Source of the DNA: an uncultured Lentisphaerota bacterium
GTDB lineage: Bacteria; Verrucomicrobiota; Kiritimatiellia; RFP12; UBA1067
Length of the DNA: 39,445 nt
Direction of reading: 5' to 3'
NCBI GenBank assembly: GCA_900320855.1
Contig: ONTV01000031.1
Coordinates: 1-39,445, forward strand
Shown: in pieces, positions 22,686-30,542 of the stretch
How the letters are laid out: each line of letters starts with the position of its first letter
How positions within the stretch are numbered: the first letter of the stretch is position 1
The notes under the pieces: generated by a model
Told to the model about the DNA's origin: nothing
Seen by the model: only the letters and a program-made list of their open reading frames with translations
Databases searched by the model: none
Translations under genes and position numbers: made by a program

Positions 22686-22914
22686 ACTCCACGAGGTGAA
22701 TGGAGCCTCTGGCCTTCGCTTCCGCATCGGCCCCGCGAGGTGAATCGGCGCGTCGCCGGCCACGTCGGGCCCGAAAAGCTCTGCGCGACTCCTCCCCCGC
22801 GCCTCCCCTGCCCCTTGTGCGGAGGGCTAGCCTCGGCGGCGCCCAGTTCCAAAGTGTCTGCAACCGACCGAGCCGTGCGCGCGGCGCTTCTGGCGCGTCC
22901 CCGAAAATACCCCC

Positions 22915-22944
22915 TTGCGCGCGGGGCGAAAACTATGATATACT
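22915..22944 (+). promoter_or_regulatory. tRNA-Asn promoter
   Basis: TTGCGC (22915-22920), an 18-bp spacer, TATACT (22939-22944) with extension TGA at 22936-22938. Transcription would start about 28 nt before the tRNA. Confidence 0.7.
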
Positions 22945-22978
22945 ACGCTCCATTGAACGCAAGTTCATGAATGAACGT

Positions 22979-23053
22979 TCGGGCGTGGCGCAGTGGTAGC
23001 GCAGTTGACTGTTAATCAATTGGTCGCTGGTTCGAATCCAGCCGCCCGAGCCA
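22979..23053 (+). tRNA. tRNA-Asn (GTT)
   Basis: The cloverleaf is complete: acceptor TCGGGCG/CGCCCGA, D stem GCGC/GCGC with loop AGTGGTA, anticodon stem GTTGA/TCAAT (first pair G-T) with loop CTGTTAA and anticodon GTT at 23011-23013. The T arm is GCTGG-TTCGAAT-CCAGC, discriminator G, and CCA is encoded. GTT reads Asn codons; it is itself a t6A37 substrate of the TsaE pathway. Confidence 0.97.
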
Positions 23054-23069
23054 ATTCAGGATTGCAGGT

Positions 23070-23103
23070 GAGCCTCGCCGAGATGCCGGGGCTCTTGCTT
23101 TTT
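23070..23103 (+). terminator. Terminator after tRNA-Asn
   Basis: GAGCC (23070-23074) pairs with GGCTC (23090-23094), followed by TTGCTTTTT. The stem is short but well placed 17 bp after CCA. Confidence 0.65.
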
Positions 23104-23126
23104 CCGTCAATAATGCGCCGGGGGTG

Positions 23127-23156
23127 TTGGCAGGGGCGCGCATCGTGTGCTATAAT
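23127..23156 (+). promoter_or_regulatory. Promoter of the pyrimidine phosphorylase gene, leaderless type
   Basis: TTGGCA (23127-23132), an 18-bp spacer, TATAAT (23151-23156) with TGC at 23148-23150. ATG 23163 begins 6 nt after the box, so the mRNA should begin at the start codon. Confidence 0.78.
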
Positions 23157-23162
23157 ACGGCC

Positions 23163-24464
23163 ATGACTGCTGCCAAGTTGCTGTTGGACAAGAAACGCGA
23201 GGGTCACGCGCTCGGAAGCGCGGAGATCCGCGAGTTCGTCACGGGCTTCACGCGGGGCGAGATTCCCGACTATCAGATGTCCGCCTTTGCGATGGCCGTC
23301 TGCTGCCGGGGCATGACGCCGCGCGAGACGGCCGACCTCACCGACGCGATGATGCGTTCGGGCGTGACGGTTGACTGGCGGGACGTGCCGTTGCCGACGG
23401 CCGACAAGCACTCGACGGGCGGCGTCGGCGACAAGCTCTCGCTCGTCGTCCAGCCGCTCGCGGCGGCCTGCGGCGTCGCCGTGCCCTCCCTCACGGGGCG
23501 CGGCCTCGGCATCACGGGCGGCACGGCCGACAAGCTCGAGACCATCCCCGGCTACAACGCCGCGCTTTCGCTGGACGCCTTCAAGCGGGTCGTGTCCGAG
23601 GTCGGCGTCTCGATGACCGTGCAGACCGAGGAGATCTGTCCGGCCGACCGCAAGCTCTACGCGCTGCGCGACGTCACGGGGACAGTCGCCTCCATTCCGC
23701 TCATCTGCAGCTCGATTCTCTCGAAGAAGTGGGCCGAGGGCGCGGGCACGCTCGTCTTCGACGTGAAGGTCGGGTCGGGCGCGTTCATGAAGACGCGCGA
23801 GGAGGCGCACGAGCTCGCGACGGCGCTCGTCACGTCCTCGCGGGCGGCGGGGCGCAAGGCTGCCGCGCTCGTCACGGACATGGACGCGCCGCTGGGCTTT
23901 GCCGTCGGGAACGTGAACGAGGTCGCCGAGGCGATCGCGATGCTGAATGGCGAACGCCCGGGCGCCGTCCTCGACCTCTGCGTCGAGGAGGCGGCGCTCA
24001 TGGTCTCGCTTGCGCGGGACTTGCCGCTGGACGAGGCGCGGGCGATGTGCCTGGCGCGCCTCGCGGACGGCGCGGCGTTCGCGAAGTTCGCGCAGATGGT
24101 CGCGGCGCAGGGCGGCGACCTCGACCGCTTCGCGCGCCTTCGGGAGGCGCCGACGTTCAAGTTCCGCATCCAGGCGATGAAGTCGGGCTTCGTGGCGGCG
24201 ATTGACGCGGACCGGGTCGGGCGCGTCGCGCTGGCGCTTGGCGCGGGCCGGGAGCGGGCGGGCGACCGGATCGATCCGCTTGCGGGCGTGACGCTGTCCG
24301 TGCAGGTCGGCGACCGCGTCGCCGTCGGCGCGCCGCTGGCGACGCTGGAGAAGTCCACGGCGCCCGAAGGGCTCGAGAAGGCGGCGGCCGAGCTCTACAA
24401 GGCGTTCCGGGTCGAGCCGGCCGCCCCGGAGCCGAAGCCGCTTGTCATCGAACGGATTGTCTGA
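23163..24464 (+). CDS. Pyrimidine-nucleoside/thymidine phosphorylase
   Basis: The 433-residue phosphorylase cleaves thymidine, deoxyuridine or uridine with phosphate for nucleoside salvage. Family landmarks are KKREGHALGSAEI, PDYQMSAFAMAV, the phosphate-binding KHSTGGVGDKLSLVV, the signature LTGRGLGITGGTADKLE (first Ser replaced by Thr), AEGAGTLVFDVKVGSGAFM, and a C-terminal PYNP domain with GVTLSVQVGDRV. It cannot be assigned firmly to DeoA or Pdp from sequence alone. A start upstream at 23124 would run across the -10 box, so ATG 23163 is used. The GspG-like gene follows after 2 bp and a uridine-kinase-like gene lies further downstream. Confidence 0.92.
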   Translation: MTAAKLLLDKKREGHALGSAEIREFVTGFTRGEIPDYQMSAFAMAVCCRGMTPRETADLTDAMMRSGVTVDWRDVPLPTADKHSTGGVGDKLSLVVQPLAAACGVAVPSLTGRGLGITGGTADKLETIPGYNAALSLDAFKRVVSEVGVSMTVQTEEICPADRKLYALRDVTGTVASIPLICSSILSKKWAEGAGTLVFDVKVGSGAFMKTREEAHELATALVTSSRAAGRKAAALVTDMDAPLGFAVGNVNEVAEAIAMLNGERPGAVLDLCVEEAALMVSLARDLPLDEARAMCLARLADGAAFAKFAQMVAAQGGDLDRFARLREAPTFKFRIQAMKSGFVAAIDADRVGRVALALGAGRERAGDRIDPLAGVTLSVQVGDRVAVGAPLATLEKSTAPEGLEKAAAELYKAFRVEPAAPEPKPLVIERIV

Positions 24465-24466
24465 CC

Positions 24467-25192
24467 ATGGTTGACCTGAACGAGTTGAAGCGGAAGTTCC
24501 CGGCGAAGCGGCGGGCGGACGATGCGGACAGGGCGCCGCTTCACCGCAAGTCGACGAAGGCCGCCGTGAAGGCAATTGCGCGCGAATACGAGCGCAAGCG
24601 GGCCGAATTGACGGGGGGCGCGCCGACGCTGCGGCGCGGGCCGGTCTTCTACGGGGCGGTCGTCCTCGTCCTGGTGCTGGTCGGGGGGCTGGTCCTTTCG
24701 GCGTCGCGTAACGGGATCGGGCTTGGCAAGGCGCGCATCGAGCGCAAGCCCCTGCAGGCGCAGAAGGCGATGCGGGCCCTCTCGGTCGCGCTCGGACGCT
24801 ACAAGTTCCATGTCGGCGCGTATCCGACGACGGCGGAAGGGCTTCACGTGCTGGCGTTCCGGCGTCCGAACGAGATCCGCCGGCTCCGTCGGGCGCATCC
24901 TGGATGGGACGGGCCCTACGTCAACCACATCGTGCCCGACCCGTGGGGAAACGACTACGTCTACGAGACGCGGCCCGAGGGCGGGCCGCCGATTCTCTAC
25001 TCGAAGGGGCCCGATGGCCGGGCCGGCACGACGGACGACGTGCTGCCCGACCAGCTCGCCTTCGAGGAGCCGTTCCGTGACACGACCTGGACGAACGGCT
25101 GGGCGCCGTGCGAGCTGCGCGGCGTCGTCGTCGCGCCGGACGAGGAGACGCGCCGCCGCGTCCAGGACGAGATGCGCCGCTACGACCCGTAG
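24467..25192 (+). CDS. Type II secretion GspG-like protein with atypical N-terminus
   Basis: The 241-residue protein has a basic, probably cytosolic region (residues 1-57), one transmembrane helix (about 59-79, FYGAVVLVLVLVGGLVLSA), and a periplasmic major-pseudopilin domain. GspG hallmarks are ALGRYKFHVGAYPTTAEGLHVL, W-DGPYV, DPWGNDYVYE, and the calcium-site-like YSKGPDGRAGTTDDV. True pseudopilins have a short leader cut by prepilin peptidase at G|FxxxE; that site is missing, so this is a bitopic membrane protein carrying a GspG fold. Its role is unknown. It lies 2 bp after the phosphorylase, implying cotranscription despite no functional link. Confidence 0.8.
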   Translation: MVDLNELKRKFPAKRRADDADRAPLHRKSTKAAVKAIAREYERKRAELTGGAPTLRRGPVFYGAVVLVLVLVGGLVLSASRNGIGLGKARIERKPLQAQKAMRALSVALGRYKFHVGAYPTTAEGLHVLAFRRPNEIRRLRRAHPGWDGPYVNHIVPDPWGNDYVYETRPEGGPPILYSKGPDGRAGTTDDVLPDQLAFEEPFRDTTWTNGWAPCELRGVVVAPDEETRRRVQDEMRRYDP

Positions 25193-25215
25193 GCAGGCGG
25201 AACGGCCTGTCCTTT

Positions 25216-25224
25216 TGGTATAAT
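25216..25224 (+). promoter_or_regulatory. Extended -10 promoter of nadK, near-leaderless
   Basis: TGGTATAAT ends 10 nt before ATG 25235. An ATG at 25223 overlaps the box itself and cannot be the start of this transcript's gene. Confidence 0.72.
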
Positions 25225-25234
25225 GTCGCCTCCC

Positions 25235-26020
25235 ATGAAAGTTCACTTCCACGTCAACGCGGAAAAGCCCGAGGCGGCGGCGCACAAGGGCGCGCTCGTT
25301 GCGGCGGCCGCGCGCCTTGGCCTTGCGGAGGCGGCGGAGGGGCGCGCGGCGGACGTCGTCATCGCGCTGGGCGGCGACGGCACGCTCCTGCGGGCCGTGC
25401 ATGCGCATCCCGGCGTGCCGATCCTCGGCTTCAAGCTCGGCGGGCTTGGCTACCTTTCAAGCGTCGGCGAGCGCGACTTCGGCGCGGCGCTCGCGGCGCT
25501 GGCGGTCGGGCGCTACCGCGTCTCCGAGCGGCGGCTGCTGCAGGTCGCGGGCCATGCCGCGCTCAACGACGTCGTCCTCACGCGCGAGATGAGCGGACAT
25601 TCCGCGCGCCTCGACCTGGAGGCGGACGGCAAGCTCGTCACGCGCTACATGGCCGACGGGCTCATCTTCGCGACGCCGACGGGCTCGACGGCCTATTCGC
25701 TCGCGGCGGGCGGGCCCGTCCTCATGCCGGACTCGCGCAGTTTCGTCGTCACGCCCCTGAATCCGCACGCCCTGGGCGTCCGTCCGCTCGTCGTGAGCGA
25801 CGACGTTGCGTTCACGGTGACGGTGCGGTCGCGCACGGCGGGGAACGCGCTGCGCGTCGGCGTCTATGCGGACGGGGAGAACGTGGGCGCGCTGGGGGCG
25901 GGCGATTGCGTGACGGTTTCGAAAAGCGCGGCGTCGGCGCGGCTCGTGGAGCTGGAGGGCTATGACCCCTACGACGTTCTCGCGCGCAAACTCGGCTGGT
26001 CGGGGAGCAATGTATCATGA
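25235..26020 (+). CDS. nadK: NAD kinase
   Basis: The 261-residue kinase makes NADP from NAD and ATP. It has the GGDG motif (ALGGDGTLLRA, about residues 46-56), GFKLGGLGYLSS, the NAD-binding DGLIFATPTGSTAYSLAAGGP and the late PLNPHALGVRPLV. It is slightly short but complete. It has its own promoter, and the next gene begins in its last four bases (ATGA), indicating coupling. Confidence 0.93.
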   Translation: MKVHFHVNAEKPEAAAHKGALVAAAARLGLAEAAEGRAADVVIALGGDGTLLRAVHAHPGVPILGFKLGGLGYLSSVGERDFGAALAALAVGRYRVSERRLLQVAGHAALNDVVLTREMSGHSARLDLEADGKLVTRYMADGLIFATPTGSTAYSLAAGGPVLMPDSRSFVVTPLNPHALGVRPLVVSDDVAFTVTVRSRTAGNALRVGVYADGENVGALGAGDCVTVSKSAASARLVELEGYDPYDVLARKLGWSGSNVS

Positions 26021-26943
26021 CGTCATTTGAACTGAACGAGGCGATTGCGGACGGCACGATCGCGGAGCTGATCCGCGTCGCCGAGGCGCGGCAGGTGAAG
26101 GCGCTCTCGAAGATCGCCGACATCGTGTGCGGGCGGGCGGGCATCCGGCTCATCCTCGTCGCGGGAGGCTCGGCCGCCGGCAAGACGACGACAGCGACGC
26201 GGCTCTGCACGCAGATCCGCGTGAACGGCCGCGCGGCGTACCATCTCTCGACGGACGACTATTTCGTCGGCGACGCGCGCAATCCGCGCGACGCGAACGG
26301 CGAGCTCGACTACGAGCACGTCGACTGCGTGGACATCCCGGCGCTTGCGGCGGACGTGAACGCGCTCCTGCGGGGCGAGACGGTCGGCGTGCGCAAGTTC
26401 GACTTCGTGCATCATGTGCCGCTCGCGCCCGTGCGCACGGTCTCGCTGCCGAAGGGCGGGTTCGTCGTCCTCGAAGGCATCCACGCGCTCAATCCGCGCC
26501 TCACGCAGGGAATCCCCGACGCGACGAAGTACCGTGTCCTCGTCGAGCCGCGTCCGAGCCTCGACGTCTTCGGCGGCATCGTCCCGAAGCCGAGCGAGGC
26601 GCGCTTTCTGCGGCGGCTCGTGCGCGACAACCAGTTCCGCAAGATGAGCCCGTCCGTGACGGTGCGGCTCTGGCCGAAGGTGCTGGCGGGCGAGGAGAAG
26701 TGGATTCGCCCGTTCTGCGGCAACGCCGACCTGACGTTCGACTCCTATCTCGTCTACGAGCTGGCGGTGCTCAAGCCCTATGCGGGCGGGCTCCTGGAGC
26801 GGGCGCGCCGCGAGCTGGGCGACGTGCGCGAAGTCACGAACATGATCCGGCTCCTTTCCGCCGTCGAATCGACGGGCTCGGCCTACGTGCCGGGCGACTC
26901 GATCATCCGCGAGACGATCGGCGGCAGCCAGCTCGAATACTGA
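26017..26943 (+). CDS. Uridine kinase-like P-loop nucleoside kinase
   Basis: The 308-residue protein belongs to the phosphoribulokinase/uridine kinase family. An N-terminal helical segment of about 40 residues is followed by the P-loop VAGGSAAGKTTTATRL, the substrate region HLSTDDYFVGDARNPRDANGELDYEHVDCVD, KFDFVHH, and FVVLEGIHALNPRL. Homologues in Bacteroidota and related groups often carry extra N-terminal TGS/ThrRS-like domains; here only the kinase core remains. It probably phosphorylates uridine or cytidine, consistent with the nearby pyrimidine phosphorylase. Overlap with nadK and a 2-bp gap to murJ imply one operon. Confidence 0.82.
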   Translation: MTSFELNEAIADGTIAELIRVAEARQVKALSKIADIVCGRAGIRLILVAGGSAAGKTTTATRLCTQIRVNGRAAYHLSTDDYFVGDARNPRDANGELDYEHVDCVDIPALAADVNALLRGETVGVRKFDFVHHVPLAPVRTVSLPKGGFVVLEGIHALNPRLTQGIPDATKYRVLVEPRPSLDVFGGIVPKPSEARFLRRLVRDNQFRKMSPSVTVRLWPKVLAGEEKWIRPFCGNADLTFDSYLVYELAVLKPYAGGLLERARRELGDVREVTNMIRLLSAVESTGSAYVPGDSIIRETIGGSQLEY

Positions 26944-26945
26944 AG

Positions 26946-28364
26946 ATGGCGACGGTCGGAACGGAAGGGGTTGCGGGGAAAGCGGCGGGGACGGCCTTGC
27001 GGGGCGGACGGAGCCGCTTTCGCCTGGGGCGGACGCTCCGCAACGTGTTCACGGTCGGCGGGCTGACGGCGGCGAGCCGCGTCCTCGGCCTTGTGCGCGA
27101 GATGCTGCAGTCGCGCCTCATCGGGGCTGGGGTCGAGCAGAGCGCGTTCACGCTGGCGTTCGCCTTGCCGAACATGGCGCGCAAGCTCTTCGGCGAGGGC
27201 GCGCTCACGGCGGCGTTCGTGCCGGTCTTCAAGGGCGAAGTCGCGGCGGGCGAAGTCGAGTCGGCGCGCCGTCTCGCCCGTGCCGTCCTCACGCTCGTCT
27301 TCCTCATTCTCGGCGCGGTCGTCGCCCTTGCGCTCGTCGGCCTCACGGTCGCGCTCGGCCTTTCGGCGGCGGATGTCGTGTCCCTCTCGCCGCGCGCCGT
27401 CCTCACGCTGAAGCTCGTGCGCATCCTCTTCCCCTACATGATCTTCATCTGCGGGGCGGCGTTCGGCATGGGCGTCCTCAACGCGCTCGGCCGATTCGTC
27501 GAGGGCGCGTTCATGCCAGCGTTCCTGAACGTGGTGTGGATCGCCGCGCTGGGGCTTCTCTGCTTCTTTCCGGGGCTGTCGCTCGCTGCGCGCGTGACGG
27601 TCGTCGGCTGGGCGATTCTCGCGGGCGGCGTCGCGCAGATGGCGTTCCTCTTCCGGTGCATGCGCCGGCGCGGCTACGGGTTCCGGTTCGCGCCGTTCGC
27701 GTCGTTCCGCGACGAGAAGTTCCGGCTCGTCTGGCGCAACACGCTCCTCGGCGCGGTGGGGGCGGGCGCCGTGCAGGCCAACTACCTGCTCGACCAGGTT
27801 CTCGGACAGGTCGCGGCGCCGTGGGCGGCGGGCGTCATCGGCTACGCGGAGCGCCTCATGGACTTGCCGCTCGGCGTCGTCGGCGTCGCGTTCGGCACGG
27901 TGCTGCTGCCGACGTTCGCGGGGCACTTCGCGGCGGGCGACGCGGCGGGCGCGCGGCGGGCCCTGAAGCGCGCCGTCCTGCAGATGACGGCGGTCATGCT
28001 GCCGGCGTCGGTCGTGACGTTCTTCTGCGCGCCGCTCATCGTGCGGCTCGTCTACGAGGGCCACGCCTTCGACGCGACGGCGACGCTGCGCGTCGCGCGG
28101 GCGCTCTCCGTCTACGGGCTCGGCCTTTGCTTCTTCGCGATCCAGAAATGCCTCGCCCCGTTCTTCCAGGCGCAGAAGGACATGAAGACGCCGCTGCGCG
28201 TGACCGTCCAGACGGTCTGCCTCAACGCGACGCTGAACGTCCTCGCGATCGCGCTTTTGCCGATGGACTGGCGGCACGTGGGGCTGGCGGCCTCGACGTC
28301 GTTCTGCGCGCTCGTCGGTTGCGTGCTGCTGGCGCGGCGCCTTCGCGTCCCGTCGGACGGGTGA
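26946..28364 (+). CDS. murJ: Lipid II flippase MurJ (MviN family)
   Basis: The 472-residue polytopic MOP-superfamily transporter moves lipid II across the inner membrane for peptidoglycan synthesis. It has the classical N-terminal motifs GGLTAASRVLGLVREMLQSRLIGAG, FALPNMARKLFGEGALTAAFVPVF, the mid-protein LDQVLGQVAAPWAAGVIGYAERLMDLPLGVVGVAFGTVLLPTF, and AIQKCLAPFFQAQKDMKTPLRV. About 13-14 hydrophobic segments are visible. It has 30 extra N-terminal residues before the first motif, so an internal start is possible; ATG 26946 is 2 bp after the kinase stop. Confidence 0.93.
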   Translation: MATVGTEGVAGKAAGTALRGGRSRFRLGRTLRNVFTVGGLTAASRVLGLVREMLQSRLIGAGVEQSAFTLAFALPNMARKLFGEGALTAAFVPVFKGEVAAGEVESARRLARAVLTLVFLILGAVVALALVGLTVALGLSAADVVSLSPRAVLTLKLVRILFPYMIFICGAAFGMGVLNALGRFVEGAFMPAFLNVVWIAALGLLCFFPGLSLAARVTVVGWAILAGGVAQMAFLFRCMRRRGYGFRFAPFASFRDEKFRLVWRNTLLGAVGAGAVQANYLLDQVLGQVAAPWAAGVIGYAERLMDLPLGVVGVAFGTVLLPTFAGHFAAGDAAGARRALKRAVLQMTAVMLPASVVTFFCAPLIVRLVYEGHAFDATATLRVARALSVYGLGLCFFAIQKCLAPFFQAQKDMKTPLRVTVQTVCLNATLNVLAIALLPMDWRHVGLAASTSFCALVGCVLLARRLRVPSDG

Positions 28365-28381
28365 CGCGCGCGACGGCAATA

Positions 28382-28390
28382 TGCTATAAT
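28382..28390 (+). promoter_or_regulatory. Extended -10 promoter of the GH2 gene
   Basis: TGCTATAAT begins 17 bp after the murJ stop. The leader of about 100 nt contains two CAGCCGTTAA copies (28427-28436 and 28441-28450, period 14) and the GGAGTAA repeat array. Confidence 0.7.
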
Positions 28391-28473
28391 GCGCGAAACC
28401 CAGAATGTCAACAAGTGGCACGAAGACAGCCGTTAAAAGCCAGCCGTTAAGAAACAAATCGCAATCCGTTCAA

Positions 28474-28494
28474 GGAGCAAGTAGCAAGGAGTAA
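28474..28494 (+). repeat. Heptamer array (GGAGTAA family) supplying the GH2 ribosome-binding site
   Basis: GGAGCAA, GTAGCAA, GGAGTAA in register; the last unit (28488-28494) is the Shine-Dalgarno for ATG 28497, though its spacing is short. The same unit lies inside mnmE at 12408-12435. Confidence 0.8.
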
Positions 28495-28496
28495 GT

Positions 28497-30479
28497 ATGG
28501 AAGTTCAATTGTTCTCTCTTCAGCGTGCCATTCGGCCTTTGTCGCTTGTCTTTTGTCGTCTGTCCTCTCCTGTCTCGCGTCTCGCGTCCTCTCGCTTCTC
28601 ACGTCTCTTGTCTCGCGCCCTCCCCCTCTCGGCCGCCCTCTCTCTCTTCGTCTTCGCGCTCGCCGCCCCCGCCAACGCCGCGCCGTCCGCGCCGCTGACG
28701 ACGCCGTGGGGCGAGAAGGTGACGGACGCGAACGCCTGGCGGGAGTACCCGCGCCCGCAGCTCGTGCGCGACGGCTGGACATGCCTGAACGGCGACTGGG
28801 ACTACGCCGTGACGAGCGTCACGAACACGCCGGGGCGCCCGGAGAAATGGGACGGGAAGATCCGCGTGCCGTTCGCGATCGAGTCCGCGCTCTCCGGCGT
28901 CGGGCGGCTCCTCGGGCCGGACGAGTTCCTCTGGTACACGCGCAAGGTCGACTGCCGGAAGCGGCCCGGCGAGCGCATCCTCCTGCACTTCGGCGCGGTC
29001 GACTTCCGCGCGCAGGTCTTCGTCGGCCACCGCGAGGTGACGGACGTGCCGCACGAGGGCGGGAACCTGCCGTTCACGCTCGACGTCACGGACTACGTCG
29101 CGGACGGTGAGAACGAGCTGACGGTCTGCGCGTGGGACCCGACGGAGGACTTCGTCAACTCGCGCGGCAAGCAGAGCTTCGAGCCGAAGGGGTGCTTCTA
29201 CACGCGCGTGTCGGGGATCTGGCAGACGGTGTGGATGGAGAACGTGCCCGAGACGCACGTGGCGGGCTACGCGGTGGCGACGGACATCGACAAGGGCACG
29301 GTCACGCTGCGCTTCGACGTGCGCAGCCCGCGCTTCGCGAAGCCGGAGGTGACGGTCGAGGTCGCCGGGGTGAAGGCGACGACGGCGAACGGCGAGGTGA
29401 CGGTCACGCTGCCGAGACCCGTCCGGCTCTGGAGCCCGGACTCGCCGGAGCTCTACCGCTTCACGGCGGCCTGCGGGGCGGACTCGGTGAGGGGCTACTT
29501 CGGGATGCGCAAAATCGAGAAACGCGCGGACGCGAAGGGCGTGCTGCGGTTCTACCTCAACGACGAGCCGACGTTCCTCCTCGGGACGCTCGACCAGGGG
29601 TGGTGGCCGGACGGGCTCCTGACGCCGCCGTCGGACGAGGCGATGGCGCACGACATCCGGACGCTGAAGGACTGCGGGTACAACATGATGCGCAAGCACA
29701 TCAAGGTCGAGCCGCTGCGGTACTACTATCTGTGCGACACGCTGGGGATCCTCGTCGTCCAGGACCTGCCGAGCGGCAACCACAGCTACCTGTCGCCGCT
29801 GGACGCGAAGACGACGGCGAGGTACTGGCTTCAGCGGCAGGAGCAGAAGGGGCTCATGGACCTTCTGCAGACGTCGCCGTCGGTCGTGATGTGGTGCCCG
29901 TACAACGAGGCCTGGACGCAGCCGGGCGAGTTCCAGACGCACGCGATGCTCGACTTCGTGCGGAACTACGACCCGACGCGGCTCGTGAACGGGCCGAGCG
30001 GCTGCTGGGACTGGGAAGGCGGGTGCATCCTGCCGACGGGGTGGGTCGCGTGGGACAAGCGCATCACGACGGCGCACAAGCCGGCGGGAGTCTGCGAGGC
30101 GGGGGATACGGTTGACGCGCACCTCTATCGCGGGCCGGCGATGTTCCCCGTCAACGACCGGCGCATCTCGTTCCTCGGCGAGTTCGGCGGCCTCGGGCAT
30201 TCCGTCGAGGGCCATCTCTGGAAGAAGACGGCGAAGAACTGGGGCTATGGCGGCAACAAGGACACCGCGACGCGCGAGGGGCTCGAGAAGACGTACGTCG
30301 CGCTCCTCGAAAAGGTCGCGGACCTGGCGGCGCAGGGCCTCGGCGGCGCGGTCTACACGCAGACGACGGACGTGGAGGTCGAGATCAACGGCCTCATGAC
30401 CTATGACCGAAAGGTGATGAAGTTCGATCCGAAGGCCCTTCGCGCCGTGCATCGGAAGGTCCTGGACGCCGTGCGCTGA
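28497..30479 (+). CDS. Glycoside hydrolase family 2 protein (beta-galactosidase/glucuronidase type)
   Basis: The 660-residue secreted hydrolase has an unusual long signal region (residues 1-60), a GH2 sugar-binding jellyroll (about 75-220, WTCLNGDWDYAV, IRVPFAIESALSGVG, FLWYTRKVD), an immunoglobulin-like domain, and a TIM barrel. The acid/base is Glu471 in WCPYNEAW and the nucleophile is Glu562 in FLGEFGG. Exported GH2 enzymes trim beta-linked galactose, mannose or glucuronate from glycans; the sugar is not predictable. The first 40 residues (RLSSPVSRLASSRFSRLLSR) come from a pyrimidine-rich heptamer array before the hydrophobic core LSAALSLFVFALAAPANA. The gene has its own promoter. Confidence 0.88.
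   Translation: MEVQLFSLQRAIRPLSLVFCRLSSPVSRLASSRFSRLLSRALPLSAALSLFVFALAAPANAAPSAPLTTPWGEKVTDANAWREYPRPQLVRDGWTCLNGDWDYAVTSVTNTPGRPEKWDGKIRVPFAIESALSGVGRLLGPDEFLWYTRKVDCRKRPGERILLHFGAVDFRAQVFVGHREVTDVPHEGGNLPFTLDVTDYVADGENELTVCAWDPTEDFVNSRGKQSFEPKGCFYTRVSGIWQTVWMENVPETHVAGYAVATDIDKGTVTLRFDVRSPRFAKPEVTVEVAGVKATTANGEVTVTLPRPVRLWSPDSPELYRFTAACGADSVRGYFGMRKIEKRADAKGVLRFYLNDEPTFLLGTLDQGWWPDGLLTPPSDEAMAHDIRTLKDCGYNMMRKHIKVEPLRYYYLCDTLGILVVQDLPSGNHSYLSPLDAKTTARYWLQRQEQKGLMDLLQTSPSVVMWCPYNEAWTQPGEFQTHAMLDFVRNYDPTRLVNGPSGCWDWEGGCILPTGWVAWDKRITTAHKPAGVCEAGDTVDAHLYRGPAMFPVNDRRISFLGEFGGLGHSVEGHLWKKTAKNWGYGGNKDTATREGLEKTYVALLEKVADLAAQGLGGAVYTQTTDVEVEINGLMTYDRKVMKFDPKALRAVHRKVLDAVR
28537..28616 (+). repeat. 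Pyrimidine heptamer array in the GH2 signal-peptide region
   Basis: CTTTGTC, GCTTGTC, TTTTGTC, GTCTGTC are contiguous heptamers (28537-28564), followed by CTCTCCT, GTCTCGC, GTCTCGC, a less regular part, GTCTCTT and GTCTCGC. The array adds a Ser/Arg-rich n-region to the signal peptide. Confidence 0.75.
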
Positions 30480-30503
30480 CGGACGTGCGCCGCCACGAGA
30501 CAC

Positions 30504-30533
30504 TTGCATTCGACGAGCAGATTGTAGTATAAT
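30504..30533 (+). promoter_or_regulatory. Promoter of the envelope cluster, near-leaderless
   Basis: TTGCAT (30504-30509), an 18-bp spacer, TATAAT (30528-30533). The start ATG 30543 is 9 nt after the box. The extension is TAG rather than TGn. It is the only clear promoter found before 38 kb, so it may drive the whole cluster. Confidence 0.72.
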
Positions 30534-30542
30534 CGCACCATC

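Larger units (their letters stand above)
22497..22978. other. Gene-free stretch between uxaB and tRNA-Asn
   Basis: No plausible gene is seen in these 482 bp. It holds a likely terminator (22576), a perfect TTTTGC-TTC-GCAAAA hairpin (22615-22629), two tandem 22-bp repeats (22632-22675), two copies of CGAGGTGAAT about 45 bp apart, and the tRNA promoter at its end. The repeats and hairpins suggest a decayed mobile or REP-like element. Confidence 0.7.

Noticed and set aside
22363-22863. Possible minus-strand small protein in the gap after uxaB
   Set aside because: Several frames are open for 80-170 codons but their translations are repeat-derived and Arg-rich, with no ribosome-binding site, promoter or recognisable family.
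22979-23053. Phage or island attachment site at tRNA-Asn
   Set aside because: No integrase gene and no repeat of the tRNA 3' end is visible in the window.
25223-25234. Upstream ATG start for NAD kinase
   Set aside because: ATG 25223 is made by the last bases of the TATAAT box, so it would not be in the mRNA.
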